This document shows positions 53,609 to 61,995 of a stretch of 64,000 bases of DNA, in pieces. Positions within the stretch are counted from its first letter, which is position 1. Every line of letters starts with the position of its first letter. This stretch comes from an uncultured Olleya sp. (GTDB lineage Bacteria; Bacteroidota; Bacteroidia; Flavobacteriales; Flavobacteriaceae). The stretch spans positions 186,001 through 250,000 of the forward strand of contig CANNFD010000003.1 of NCBI GenBank assembly GCA_947503885.1. Direction: 5' to 3'. Under the pieces are notes generated by a model. The model saw only the letters and a list, made by a program, of their open reading frames with translations, did not search any database and had not been told where the DNA came from. Position numbers and translations under genes: made by a program.

Positions 53609-54346
53609 TTATATTTCAATACTATCTTTAATAGTCGTTTCTATATAGGTTAAAAGTGCTTCTGTAGTATCAAATTCACTAGGTTTAACTGGTTTGTGAG
53701 CGGTAAACGTAATGTTATTTCCTATTCCTAACGGAAATTTTCCGTAGCGTAAATTTTTCCAAGAGTTATTAATAGTTACAGGTATAATAATAGCGCTAGG
53801 TATATATTTTATTAACGTTTCTAATCCTTTGGTGTGAAAAGGTTTTGGTTTGCCATCACGACTTCTTGTACCTTCCGGAAAAATTACCGCAGCACGATTG
53901 GTGGCCTCAATATAATCTGCAAATTTTTTGATAGCTGTAATCGCTTGTTTTGGATTTTTTCTATCAATTAAAGCAGAGCCCCCATGTCTTAAATTAAAAG
54001 ATATACTTGGTATCCCTTTACCTAATTCTTTTTTACTTACAAACTTGACATGATGCTTTCTAAAATACCAAATAAGTGGTGGTATATCTGCCATACTTTG
54101 ATGGTTAGATACAATTATCACGGGTTGCGAGTTGTCTAATTTATAAGGGTTAATAAGCGTTTGGGTAGAGCCTAAAAGGTTAATGCAACGCATTAAACAA
54201 AACTGCAAAAGATCCACGCTAGTTTTGTGTGCTTTATAACCAAACACAGTAAAGCAAAACCATTGTATTGGATGAAAAATAAGTAGTGACAACCCAAAAA
54301 ATAGGAAATAAATACAGGTTAAAGGGTAAGCTAAAAGTTTTCTCAT
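53609..54346 (-). CDS. plsC: second 1-acylglycerol-3-phosphate acyltransferase
   Basis: A 245-residue membrane acyltransferase with an N-terminal membrane segment, HX4D in VSNHQSMADIPPL and substrate motif VIFPEGTRSRDG. It differs from the 12439-13176 gene but belongs to the same family. A minus-strand TATTTTTG at 54370-54377 could be its -7 box; it overlaps the terminator of the gene upstream. It forms a unit with the HD gene downstream. Confidence 0.91.
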   Translation of the reverse strand: MRKLLAYPLTCIYFLFFGLSLLIFHPIQWFCFTVFGYKAHKTSVDLLQFCLMRCINLLGSTQTLINPYKLDNSQPVIIVSNHQSMADIPPLIWYFRKHHVKFVSKKELGKGIPSISFNLRHGGSALIDRKNPKQAITAIKKFADYIEATNRAAVIFPEGTRSRDGKPKPFHTKGLETLIKYIPSAIIIPVTINNSWKNLRYGKFPLGIGNNITFTAHKPVKPSEFDTTEALLTYIETTIKDSIEI

Positions 54347-54370
54347 TTTGGTATAAAAATCTAATCATTC

Positions 54371-54415
54371 AAAAATAGAAAAACCACGTTTAAAAAACGT
54401 GGTTTTTCTATTTTA
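54371..54415 (-). terminator. terminator of the bacilliredoxin gene
   Basis: A long stem around AACCACGTTT / AAACGTGGTT with A and T tracts (54372-54390 with about 54396-54414). The last minus-strand bases overlap a possible promoter of the next gene. Confidence 0.85.
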
Positions 54416-54467
54416 CTTAGTATAAATACAACTAAACTGTTTGGGTGTTTAGTAAGTATACTCTCTA

Positions 54468-54878
54468 CTAGCAATGCTCGTTATAAGCATCAATAAGGTT
54501 TTCTGCAATTAATTCTGCTGGTCTACCTTCAATATGATGACGCTCTAACATGTGTACTAATTCTCCGTCTTTAAACAAAGCCATACTTGGCGAGCTTGGA
54601 GGGAAAGGTACCATGTGCGCTCTTGCTTGATCAACTGCTTCTTTGTCTACACCTGCAAAAACGGTAACAATATTTGTTGGTTTTTTTGCATTCTCTAAAC
54701 TCATTCTAGCACCTGGTCTTGCATTTGCAGCTGCACAACCACAAACCGAATTTACTACCACTAAAGTAGTCCCTTTTTTTGCAATTGCAGTGTTTACTTC
54801 TTCAGCTGTGTGTAACTCTTCAAAACCTACTTTAGTTAGGTCCTCACGCATTGGTTTTACTAATTCTGCTGGATACAT
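54468..54878 (-). CDS. bacilliredoxin BrxA/BrxB family protein
   Basis: A 136-residue thioredoxin-like protein of the YphP/YqiW family, which removes bacillithiol-type mixed disulfides. The redox motif is CGC (Cys46, Cys48, in VVNSVCGCAAANARPG). Bacillithiol synthesis genes are not in the window, so the thiol partner is uncertain. A minus-strand TATCTTTG at 54915-54922 is a good -7 box. It is transcribed alone. Confidence 0.92.
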   Translation of the reverse strand: MYPAELVKPMREDLTKVGFEELHTAEEVNTAIAKKGTTLVVVNSVCGCAAANARPGARMSLENAKKPTNIVTVFAGVDKEAVDQARAHMVPFPPSSPSMALFKDGELVHMLERHHIEGRPAELIAENLIDAYNEHC

Positions 54879-54914
54879 ATTTTTGTAATTTTATGTTTAT
54901 AAATCTATCTCATG

Positions 54915-54922
54915 CAAAGATA
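54915..54922 (-). promoter_or_regulatory. -7 element of the bacilliredoxin gene
   Basis: The minus strand reads TATCTTTG, an exact TAnnTTTG match, 36 nt before the ATG. No -33 TTG at standard spacing. Confidence 0.5.
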
Positions 54923-54948
54923 ATCAAAAACCATGCAAGTTTTATTAT

Positions 54949-55042
54949 GGCGTTACCTTATAACACTTATGGTGTCATAAGGTCAGGCTATCGCTACTCG
55001 CTCTCTGCGAGGAGCTCAGACAGACCGCTCCATCCTTAACGC
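54949..55042. repeat. structured intergenic element with terminal GCGTTA/TAACGC repeats
   Basis: A less AT-rich 94-bp block in an AT-rich spacer. GCGTTA (54950-54955) and TAACGC (55037-55042) face each other. Inside are two hairpins: ACCTTAT...ATAAGGT with ACAC/GTGT, and GCTACTCGC...GCGAGGAGC with one mismatch, plus a GAGC/GCTC pair. The layout resembles dispersed palindromic elements seen in other Flavobacteriaceae. The rest of 54879-55131 holds no gene. Confidence 0.55.
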
Positions 55043-55131
55043 ACTAATCCGCTAATAACAGTAATAAAAGCCAATAAAATTATACCAGCAAAGTAGTATC
55101 TTTACCTTTTTTAAAATAAGATTATTTTTTT

Positions 55132-55926
55132 ATGAGCGCATTAAAATGGATAGGGGCAACTTTAGGTTGGACACTTGGTGGTCCAATAGGAGCAATAATA
55201 GGGTTAGCACTTGGTAGTTTAGGCGATGCCATGTCAGATAAAGAAAATTTACTTGGTAATGGACAGGCTAAAACACAACAAAAACGTCAACCTAACTATA
55301 GAAGACAGCCTAATTATAGAACCCAACAACAACGTCGATCTCAAACAACCTCTGGAGATTTTGAAGTCAGTTTACTGATTTTAGCCTCCGTAGTTATTAA
55401 AGCAGATGGTGTCCAAGACCAACGCGAGTTAGATTATGTGCGCCTAAAATTTGTCGAGCTTTATGGTAAAGACCGTGCCAATAAAGCTTTTAGGTTATTT
55501 AAAAACATAAGCAGCCAAAAGGTGTCTACACGCGATGTATGTCTTCAAATCCAGCAAATGATGGATCATGCTTCCCGTTTGCAATTATTGCATTTTCTAT
55601 TCGGAATAGCAAAAGCAGATGGCATGGTTACGGATGATGAGGAAGATCAAGTGCAAAGAATATCTAATTATTTAGGCATTAGTAGTCGTGACTATTCAAG
55701 TATAAAAGCCATGTTTTATAACAGTAGCGATAATGCTTATAAAATCTTAGAAATAGACAAAACAGCAACTACAGATCAAATTAAAAAAGCCTATCGTAAT
55801 ATGGCTAAAAAGTACCATCCAGATCGCGTAGAGCATTTAGGGGAGGAGCATAGAAAAGGAGCAGAAGAAAAATTTAAACAAGTCCAAAAAGCTTACGAGT
55901 TTTTACAGAAGGAACGTCGATTTTAA
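55132..55926 (+). CDS. TerB/DnaJ-domain protein (DjlA-like co-chaperone)
   Basis: A 264-residue protein: a glycine-rich N-terminal hydrophobic segment (WIGATLGWTLGGPIGAIIG, possible membrane anchor), a Gln/Arg linker, a TerB-like domain (about 75-190, ILASVVIKADGVQDQRELDY) and a C-terminal J domain (about 203-264) with the HPD motif in KYHPDRVEHL. Such proteins recruit Hsp70 (DnaK) to a membrane-linked client. It is transcribed alone and followed by a weak imperfect hairpin at 55960-55992. Confidence 0.92.
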   Translation: MSALKWIGATLGWTLGGPIGAIIGLALGSLGDAMSDKENLLGNGQAKTQQKRQPNYRRQPNYRTQQQRRSQTTSGDFEVSLLILASVVIKADGVQDQRELDYVRLKFVELYGKDRANKAFRLFKNISSQKVSTRDVCLQIQQMMDHASRLQLLHFLFGIAKADGMVTDDEEDQVQRISNYLGISSRDYSSIKAMFYNSSDNAYKILEIDKTATTDQIKKAYRNMAKKYHPDRVEHLGEEHRKGAEEKFKQVQKAYEFLQKERRF

Positions 55927-55959
55927 TATAAAAAAACTTTTAAAATGTGATTTTATTAG

Positions 55960-55992
55960 ACCTCACAGGCATAAAAACTTGCGAGGTTTTTT
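55960..55992. terminator. weak hairpin/terminator
   Basis: Stem ACCTC.../...GAGGT with mismatches and a T run after it, between the DnaJ gene and the convergent permease gene. Confidence 0.6.
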
Positions 55993-55999
55993 AATTTGT

Positions 56000-57160
56000 C
56001 TACCCTCTAAACAAAAAGAAATCGTCTTTCATATCCTCGATTTGCGCATCTTCATTAGTGATAATGTAGTCGATAGCTTTAGAGGTAAACGCATCTCCTT
56101 TTTCAGTTAAGGATACAATATTATTATCAACAATTATCATATTATTTTTTAGCGCTAATTCCAAAACCGTTTTTGCTCTAACTCTTTGCCAATTAATGTG
56201 TTCTTGCAGGTGATTAACGTGACGCTCTTCAATTTCGTTATGGTTTTTTAAATGTAGCAAAAAGGTTAATAAGCTAACTTCTGTACGTTGTTGTTTTTCG
56301 CGATACATTACTGCAATGACACCTTTACTTGGAGCAAATAAGTAAACGATTAAGAATAGCAATCCAAGCATTGTAGTAATAGATCCCGCAATTGATGCAT
56401 CTAAATAATGTGCTAACCAATATCCGGAAATGGCACTAACCACACCAAAAATAACAGCTAACGCTAGCATTTTTTTTAAGTTAGTTGTTAGTAGATAAGC
56501 AGTTGCTGCAGGAGCAATCATTAAGGCAACAACTAATATAGCGCCCACAGCATCAAAAGCGCCCACAGTCGTAACTGAAGATACAGTCATTAATCCATAA
56601 TGTATAATTACTGGAGAAAACCCTAAAGACGCAGCTAATCCTTTATCAAATGTACTTACCTTTAATTCTTTAAAAAAGGCAATTAATAGTGTAATTGTAA
56701 TAAGTAAAATAGTTCCAATAATCCATAACGATTTAGGTCCAATATCTACACCATTTACTATTAATCTATCAAATGGTGCTAATGCTAATTCGCCAACCAA
56801 AACTGCATCCACATCCAAATGGATATCATTAGCATTTTTAGCAATTAAAATCACACCAATACTAAACAAAGCCGGAAAGACTAAGCCTATTGCTGTATCT
56901 TCTTTTACTAAGCCTGTTTTTTGAATATATTCTACTAAAACAACTGTGATTACACCGGTTAAAGCAGCTAAAATAATTAGTAAAGGTGAATTTAAATCTT
57001 GAGTTATAAAAAAACCAATCACAATTCCTGGTAAGATAGAATGACTTATTGCATCGCTTATCATTGCCATTTTGCGTAACACTAAAAATGTTCCAGGAAT
57101 CGCACATGCTATAGCAACTAGACTTGCAATTAACTGTATTTCTATTTGTGCACTATTCAT
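56000..57160 (-). CDS. metal ABC transporter permease with C-terminal winged-helix-like tail (second permease)
   Basis: A 386-residue permease of the ZnuB/MntB (FecCD-like ABC-3) family: eight hydrophobic helices in about 1-285 (AMISDAISHSILPGIVIGF). Residues about 285-386 form an extra tail (LLTFLLHLKNHNEIEERHVNH to LTEKGDAFTSK) resembling the winged-helix of DtxR regulators. I take the start at MNSAQIEI (57160), since the longer frame adds 14 residues of no family value. It overlaps the partner permease by 8 bp. It forms the membrane channel with it. Confidence 0.88.
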   Translation of the reverse strand: MNSAQIEIQLIASLVAIACAIPGTFLVLRKMAMISDAISHSILPGIVIGFFITQDLNSPLLIILAALTGVITVVLVEYIQKTGLVKEDTAIGLVFPALFSIGVILIAKNANDIHLDVDAVLVGELALAPFDRLIVNGVDIGPKSLWIIGTILLITITLLIAFFKELKVSTFDKGLAASLGFSPVIIHYGLMTVSSVTTVGAFDAVGAILVVALMIAPAATAYLLTTNLKKMLALAVIFGVVSAISGYWLAHYLDASIAGSITTMLGLLFLIVYLFAPSKGVIAVMYREKQQRTEVSLLTFLLHLKNHNEIEERHVNHLQEHINWQRVRAKTVLELALKNNMIIVDNNIVSLTEKGDAFTSKAIDYIITNEDAQIEDMKDDFFLFRG

Positions 57161-58280
57161 CTTTTGTGGTTTGTTTAGTGTATAAATTTGCAGCAGTTTC
57201 AAAACCTTTTTCGGTTAGACTCCACATATTTCCATTTAGAGTTACGTAATTTTTTTCGACTAATTTTTGAAGTGTTTTACGTGTAAACCCTTGAAAATTA
57301 TTTAATAATTTAATAGCATGAGGGTGCGAAATATTATCGTGTGTTGCTGCAATATGATGCATAAATGCTAAGGTTTTGTGAAGCTTTAAATCACGTCTGT
57401 TTTTTCTGAATCTAATTTTTTTAAATAACAAACCGCGACTTGGAGAAAATACAAACGAAAACACCACAAACACAGCAGCTACCAAAACGATTACAGGTCC
57501 AGTAGAAAGATTGGTTTGGCTTGCGCTGATTGCGGTTCCAAAAACACCAGAAAAAGCTCCGAAAATAGCTGCTAAAAACACCATTTTTGACAAGCTATTT
57601 GTCCATTGTCTTGCGGCTGCTGCAGGTGCTAGAAGCATTGCACTCATTAATACGACACCAACAGTTTGCAATCCTAAGACGATTGCTAAAACAATAAAAC
57701 TGGTAATTAAAACATCTATAAACTTGGTGTTAAAACCTAAAGTTTTAGTGTAATCTGCATCAAAAAGTAAGATTTTAAACTCTTTCCAAAATAATAATAG
57801 CACAAATAAGCAAAGCCCTGTAACTATAACCATTAACCAGACATCACTTTCTACTAAAGTCGCTGCTTGACCAAATAAATATTTATCTAATCCTGCCTGA
57901 TTGGCATTTGGCTGTTTTTGAATAAAGGTTAATAATAACATCCCGAAACCAAAAAATAATGACAAGATTAAGCCTAAAGCAGTATCGCTTTTTAAATGTG
58001 TTTTTCTTACTATACCTCTAATCCAAAATGTACCTATTAATCCGCTAACTAAAGCACCTAGAAGTAGTATGTTACTGTCCTTTGCGCCAGTTATTAAAAA
58101 GGCAATTGCAATACCTGGCAATGCAGCATGAGAAATTGCGTCACCTAATAAACTTTGTTTTCTAAGCACAGCAAAGCTACCTAACATACCTGTAACTGCT
58201 CCTAAAACAGCTGTTCCAAGTGTGATGGTTCTAAGGGTGTAGTCGCTAAAAACTAAAGAAAAATAGTCTTGTAAATCCAT
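57153..58280 (-). CDS. metal ABC transporter permease with C-terminal winged-helix-like tail (first permease)
   Basis: A 375-residue ABC-3 permease (SLLGDAISHAALPGIAIAFL and LAPAAAARQWTNSL in the helices). As in its neighbour, residues about 290-375 form an additional soluble tail (KTLAFMHHIAATHDNISHPHA; KLVEKNYVTLNGNMWSLTEKG) of winged-helix type. The two permeases are paralogues that keep such tails in parallel. The start touches the ATPase stop (TAATG-type overlap at 58280), so the genes are coupled. Confidence 0.88.
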   Translation of the reverse strand: MDLQDYFSLVFSDYTLRTITLGTAVLGAVTGMLGSFAVLRKQSLLGDAISHAALPGIAIAFLITGAKDSNILLLGALVSGLIGTFWIRGIVRKTHLKSDTALGLILSLFFGFGMLLLTFIQKQPNANQAGLDKYLFGQAATLVESDVWLMVIVTGLCLFVLLLFWKEFKILLFDADYTKTLGFNTKFIDVLITSFIVLAIVLGLQTVGVVLMSAMLLAPAAAARQWTNSLSKMVFLAAIFGAFSGVFGTAISASQTNLSTGPVIVLVAAVFVVFSFVFSPSRGLLFKKIRFRKNRRDLKLHKTLAFMHHIAATHDNISHPHAIKLLNNFQGFTRKTLQKLVEKNYVTLNGNMWSLTEKGFETAANLYTKQTTKDE

Positions 58281-59017
58281 TATTCCTGAATACTAACTTT
58301 ATAATTAATTCCGTAGGTTTTGGTTAAATTATCATCATTAAAAATATCTTTTACTGGACCGGTTGCAATTTTCTTCACATTTAAAAAGGTTACCCAATCA
58401 AAATATTCTGGAACGGTTTGTAAGTCGTGATGGACTACAATTACTGTTTTTCCGGCTTTACGTAATTCTTTTAAAATATTAATTATGGCTATTTCTGTAG
58501 TAGCATCAACACCTTGAAAAGGTTCATCCATAAAATAGATTGAAGCATTTTGTACTAATGCACGGGCTAAAAATATACGTTGTTGTTGCCCACCAGACAA
58601 TTGGCTTATTTGTCTACCTTTAAAAGGTAACATGCCAACTTTTTCCAATGCTTCTAATGCTGCCTTTTTTTCTTTTTGACCTGGACGTTTTATCCATCCC
58701 AAGCTTCCGTAAGTACCCATAGTTACAACATCTAGAGCTGTAGTCGGGAAATCCCAATCTACACTACCTTTTTGTGGTACATAGGCTACTAATTGACGTT
58801 GTTTGTCATAAGGTTTATCGTAAATTGTAACACTACCAGCTATAGGTTTTAAAATGCCTAAAATAGCTTTTATAAGTGTTGATTTTCCTGCGCCATTTGG
58901 CCCAACAATTGCCATAAGTACTCCTTCAGGGATTTCTAAATCAATATCCCAGAGTACAGGTTTGTAGTTGTAAGCTACTGTTAAGTCATCTACTTTTACT
59001 GCTATTTTTTGTTTCAT
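58280..59017 (-). CDS. metal ABC transporter ATP-binding protein
   Basis: A 245-residue ATPase (ZnuC/MntA-type). Walker [12 protein letters not shown], signature [15 protein letters not shown] and Walker [12 protein letters not shown] are present. I start at [16 protein letters not shown] (59017); a longer reading from 59035 adds six residues lying in a palindrome-like spacer. It powers uptake with the two downstream permeases. The gap to the binding-protein gene (about 170 bp) contains a degenerate dispersed repeat, so transcription through it is not certain. Confidence 0.92.
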   Translation of the reverse strand: MKQKIAVKVDDLTVAYNYKPVLWDIDLEIPEGVLMAIVGPNGAGKSTLIKAILGILKPIAGSVTIYDKPYDKQRQLVAYVPQKGSVDWDFPTTALDVVTMGTYGSLGWIKRPGQKEKKAALEALEKVGMLPFKGRQISQLSGGQQQRIFLARALVQNASIYFMDEPFQGVDATTEIAIINILKELRKAGKTVIVVHHDLQTVPEYFDWVTFLNVKKIATGPVKDIFNDDNLTKTYGINYKVSIQE

Positions 59018-59139
59018 AACTATTTCCCAAGTCATTGGGAGCTTTATTTAATTCAAAATATATATACATTTTTTGCTTGTTCAAAAAACGAATCAAAAAG
59101 AACATACAAGCTAAGTATTTTTACTAGTTAGTGCCTCTT

Positions 59140-59167
59140 CATCCTAGACTTGTTTAGGGATCTCATT
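59140..59167. repeat. degenerate GTCATCCT...AGGATCTCA-type palindrome
   Basis: CATCCTAGACTTGTTTAGGGA with CCTA/TAGG arms, matching the layout of a small dispersed palindrome common in many bacteria. It separates the binding-protein gene from the ATPase gene. Confidence 0.45.
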
Positions 59168-59190
59168 ATTTTATTATAACTCTTTTCTGG

Positions 59191-60102
59191 CTATTTCAGC
59201 GCATTAACAATCGTATTTACATTATACTCAAACATACCAATATAAGTACCTTCTAAAGTTCCCGCGCTACCTAATGCGTCAGAATATAAAGTGCCTCCAA
59301 TTTTTACATCGTGACCTTTAGATTTTACCGCTTCTTGCAAGGCTTCAATTGTGCGTTTAGGTACAGAGCTTTCGACAAAAATAGCTTTCACTTTTTTATC
59401 TATTATAAATTTAGCTAAATTTTGAACATCTTTTACACCAGCTTCTGTAGCTGTTGATAGGCCTTGTAAACCAACGACTTCAAATCCATAATTTTTACCA
59501 AAGTAGTTAAATGCATCATGAGCTGTTACTAAAATCCGTTTGTCTTCAGGTAATGTGTCGATTGTTGCTTTTATACTATTTTGAAGGTCCTCTAATTTTG
59601 CTAAATATTTGGTTTTGTTTGCTTTATAATAGGCTGCGTTTTTTGCATCTTTTTCAATTAGAACAGCTGAGACTTTTCTAGCAAATTGCTTAAAATAATC
59701 TATATTAAACCAAACGTGGGGGTCGTAATTAGAGGCAAAATAATCTGATCCAATTAGGGTTGATTTATCTATCTCTTCTCCTAAAGCTATTGGTGTTTTA
59801 GTGCTACTTCCCATTTTTTCAAACACTTCTACAAGCTTTCCTTCTAGGTGTAAACCGTTATAAAAAATTATATCTGCATTAACTAACTTTGTTACATCGC
59901 CTTCGCTTGCTTTGTATAGGTGTGGATCAACACCACTTCCCATTAGTCCATTTATGTTAATGGAGTCCCCGCCTATATTTCTTACCAAATCGGTAATCAT
60001 AGTTGTTGTGGTAACAATGTTAAGCTTTCCGTTTTCTTGTTTTTTGTTTTTGCAGCTTATTAGTGTTGTTATTGCTAAAAGTATAAGTATGTTTTTTTTC
60101 AT
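59191..60102 (-). CDS. metal ABC transporter substrate-binding lipoprotein (TroA/ZnuA type)
   Basis: A 303-residue solute-binding lipoprotein (lipobox TLISCKNK, Cys17). Metal ligands expected in cluster A-I proteins are seen: His61 (GVDPHLY), His129 (YDPHVWF), His195 (LVTAHDAFNYF) and Asp275 (TLYSDALG). The third ligand is His, as in TroA/ZnuA-type binders, not Glu as in PsaA/MntC, so zinc or mixed Zn/Mn binding is favoured over strict Mn. It starts directly after the stop of the upstream outer-membrane gene (TAA then ATG). Confidence 0.93.
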   Translation of the reverse strand: MKKNILILLAITTLISCKNKKQENGKLNIVTTTTMITDLVRNIGGDSININGLMGSGVDPHLYKASEGDVTKLVNADIIFYNGLHLEGKLVEVFEKMGSSTKTPIALGEEIDKSTLIGSDYFASNYDPHVWFNIDYFKQFARKVSAVLIEKDAKNAAYYKANKTKYLAKLEDLQNSIKATIDTLPEDKRILVTAHDAFNYFGKNYGFEVVGLQGLSTATEAGVKDVQNLAKFIIDKKVKAIFVESSVPKRTIEALQEAVKSKGHDVKIGGTLYSDALGSAGTLEGTYIGMFEYNVNTIVNALK

Positions 60103-60912
60103 TTATTTAGTGCTAATTGATGGTATTCTAAAACTTATTCCTGCGCTTAACATTAGGTCTTGTCCTTTTGTAATACTTGACCCTACTGTAGCGTCTAATT
60201 GAATATCATTATTTATTAAATAGGTTAATCCTGCATCCCAAAGATGGTTTGCGTTATTGTTTTCTGGTAAGTCTCCATATAACTCTGCGTAAGCACCTAT
60301 TTTATTTGTTATATTTTGTCCAAATGCAATAGTATAGACATAAGAAGCTTCAGGGGTGTCATCTCTCCATGATGCACCTAAATTGTATGATAAACTTGAA
60401 TTTGCGCTAATTGTATGTCCAAACGCAAACCTAAAATCAACTCCTGTCGTCGTAGGTTTATAGTCATTATTTGCGGAGAATGGTAAATATAAATGACCCA
60501 AAAGTCCAATTTCTGGGAGTAACCCATTTTCTTTTGCTATGCTTGTTTTGATACCTAACAATAAAGGTGAAAATCCACTTGTAATATTATTTAACTTTAT
60601 ACCATTAATAGTGGTAAGCCCTTCTGTAAAATCCAGCCCAAAACGTAGTTCTAGATTATTTATTAATCCATATCGTATTAATGTTGTGCTATAGGTATAG
60701 TTTTCATTTTTTATATTACGTTCTTGAAAAGTGTCGTATGATGCTCCTGTTTCAATTTGTAAATACCCTTTAGTCATTGTGTTGGGAGACTCTGTTGCGT
60801 CAGGTCTATCAGTTATTAATGGTTCTTCTAAAGTGTTGTTTTGTGCTAATGTAGAAGAAGAAATTATTAGTCCTGAAATTAATGACGTTATTTTTGTTTT
60901 AGATAGTTTCAT
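60103..60912 (-). CDS. MetA-type (phenol-degradation transporter-like) outer-membrane protein
   Basis: A 269-residue exported protein: signal peptide ending TLAQ, then beta-barrel strands (GYLQIETGASYDTF, NLELRFGLDFTEGL, SLSYNLGASWRDD, QLDATVGSSITKG). This is the Phenol_MetA_deg-like family. Linked to a metal regulator and binding protein by tight overlaps, it may be the outer-membrane entry for the metal, which is inference. It overlaps the DtxR gene's end by 14 bp. Confidence 0.82.
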   Translation of the reverse strand: MKLSKTKITSLISGLIISSSTLAQNNTLEEPLITDRPDATESPNTMTKGYLQIETGASYDTFQERNIKNENYTYSTTLIRYGLINNLELRFGLDFTEGLTTINGIKLNNITSGFSPLLLGIKTSIAKENGLLPEIGLLGHLYLPFSANNDYKPTTTGVDFRFAFGHTISANSSLSYNLGASWRDDTPEASYVYTIAFGQNITNKIGAYAELYGDLPENNNANHLWDAGLTYLINNDIQLDATVGSSITKGQDLMLSAGISFRIPSISTK

Positions 60913-61558
60913 CTACAAATATGATTTTAGTAAAATCTTGATTTAATAAGATCGTGTTATTGTTTATGCTTATTTGTGTCATTTTGTTTTTACTAAACTG
61001 TTTGATTACAGATAATTTATTTCCGTATTTTAAACCATTTAGTGCACAAAAATCAAAAAACTCCTTATCGTCACTCATTAATCTAGAGATAATATAGGTT
61101 TTATTTTCTACTGTTTTTGCTAAAGATATTGAAGTGTCTTTAGTTGTTATTTCTCCGTTTTGATTAGGGATTGGGTCTCCATGTGGATCAAACTTTGGAT
61201 TACCTAAATAGTCACTTATTGTATTAGCTAAAAAGTCCGAAGTTGCATGTTCTAGCAATTCTGCTTCACGATGAATTTCATGCAAAGACAGGTCGAAGGT
61301 TTTGTGTAAAAAGGCTTCCCAAAGTCTGTGTTTTCTGATAACTTTTAGTGCTAGTTTTTCTCCTTCTTTAGTTAATTCTAACGCTTTGTATTTTTCGTAT
61401 TTTATTAAGTTTTTTGAAGCTAAACTTTTTGCCATATCTGTAGCTGCAGCATTTGAAACGCCGAGTAGTTTGGCTATATTCCCGGGTTTTGTGTCTGTAA
61501 TATCATTGATTTTACTTTTGTAAATGGCTTTTACAAAATTTTCTGTTGCTACTGACAT
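60899..61558 (-). CDS. DtxR/MntR-family metal-dependent regulator
   Basis: A 219-residue regulator. The N-terminal winged helix (VATENFVKAIYKSK, GNIAKLLGVSNAAATDMAKSL), dimer domain with metal-site residues (HRLWEAFLHKTFDL, HEIHREAELLEHATSD), and a C-terminal FeoA/SH3-like domain (about 150-219) are visible. It probably represses this operon when Mn or Fe is plentiful. Its own promoter, at 61604-61635, is flanked by two palindromes. First gene of the unit; feo genes lie just upstream. Confidence 0.94.
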   Translation of the reverse strand: MSVATENFVKAIYKSKINDITDTKPGNIAKLLGVSNAAATDMAKSLASKNLIKYEKYKALELTKEGEKLALKVIRKHRLWEAFLHKTFDLSLHEIHREAELLEHATSDFLANTISDYLGNPKFDPHGDPIPNQNGEITTKDTSISLAKTVENKTYIISRLMSDDKEFFDFCALNGLKYGNKLSVIKQFSKNKMTQISINNNTILLNQDFTKIIFVDETI

Positions 61559-61580
61559 TTTTAAATGGCTTTAATAAAAG

Positions 61581-61650
61581 TTTAAGGATGCTTAAATAAT
61601 ATTCAAATGTAACTAAAACTTTATTAATTTGCCAAAAGGTTTTCCTAAAG
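61581..61650 (-). promoter_or_regulatory. promoter with two operator-like palindromes upstream of the DtxR gene
   Basis: Minus strand: -33 TTG (about 61635-61633) and -7 TACATTTG (61611-61604), 21 nt apart. The perfect palindrome TTTAAGGATGCTTAAA (61581-61596) lies at the expected transcription start, and AAAAGGTTTTCCTAAAG (61634-61650) covers the -33. Both resemble DtxR-family operators in shape (short arms, 4 bp centre). That the DtxR protein binds them is inferred. The remaining 61651-61860 has no gene. Confidence 0.6.
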
Positions 61651-61860
61651 TTTGTTTTATTTGATTATTATCTAGATTTGCAAAAGACATTATTATAGCT
61701 GCAACTATATGATATATTGTGTTTTATGAAAATAATATGGTGTTAAGAATGGAAAAGGGGGATGTGCAACTTTAAGTAAGCTTTAGAAAAGCGGTATAAG
61801 CTGGAGTAACTATATTAAGTTATATAGGAAACTGAGTTTCGGTTTGTGTGTAAATAAGGC

Positions 61861-61992
61861 TTAATGGCAACCGCAATCGTCGGTTCCACAAGCTTTTTTT
61901 GATTTCGTTTTAGCGAAATATTTCTTCCAAAGAAAAAACAAAGCGAAACCTAAAGTTGCAAAAACTAATATGTTTTGAATAATAGTGTTCAT
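61861..61992 (-). CDS. FeoB-associated Cys-rich membrane protein
   Basis: A 43-residue protein too short for automatic calling. One membrane helix (residues about 4-22, IIQNILVFATLGFALFFLW) is followed by a basic stretch and a Cys-rich end CGTDDCGCH (Cys35, Cys40, Cys42). This is the FeoB-associated Cys-rich family. Its ATG is 3 bp after the feoB stop on the same strand, so they are one operon. It may bind iron or assist FeoB; the exact role is unknown. Confidence 0.85.
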   Translation of the reverse strand: MNTIIQNILVFATLGFALFFLWKKYFAKTKSKKACGTDDCGCH

Positions 61993-61995
61993 CTT

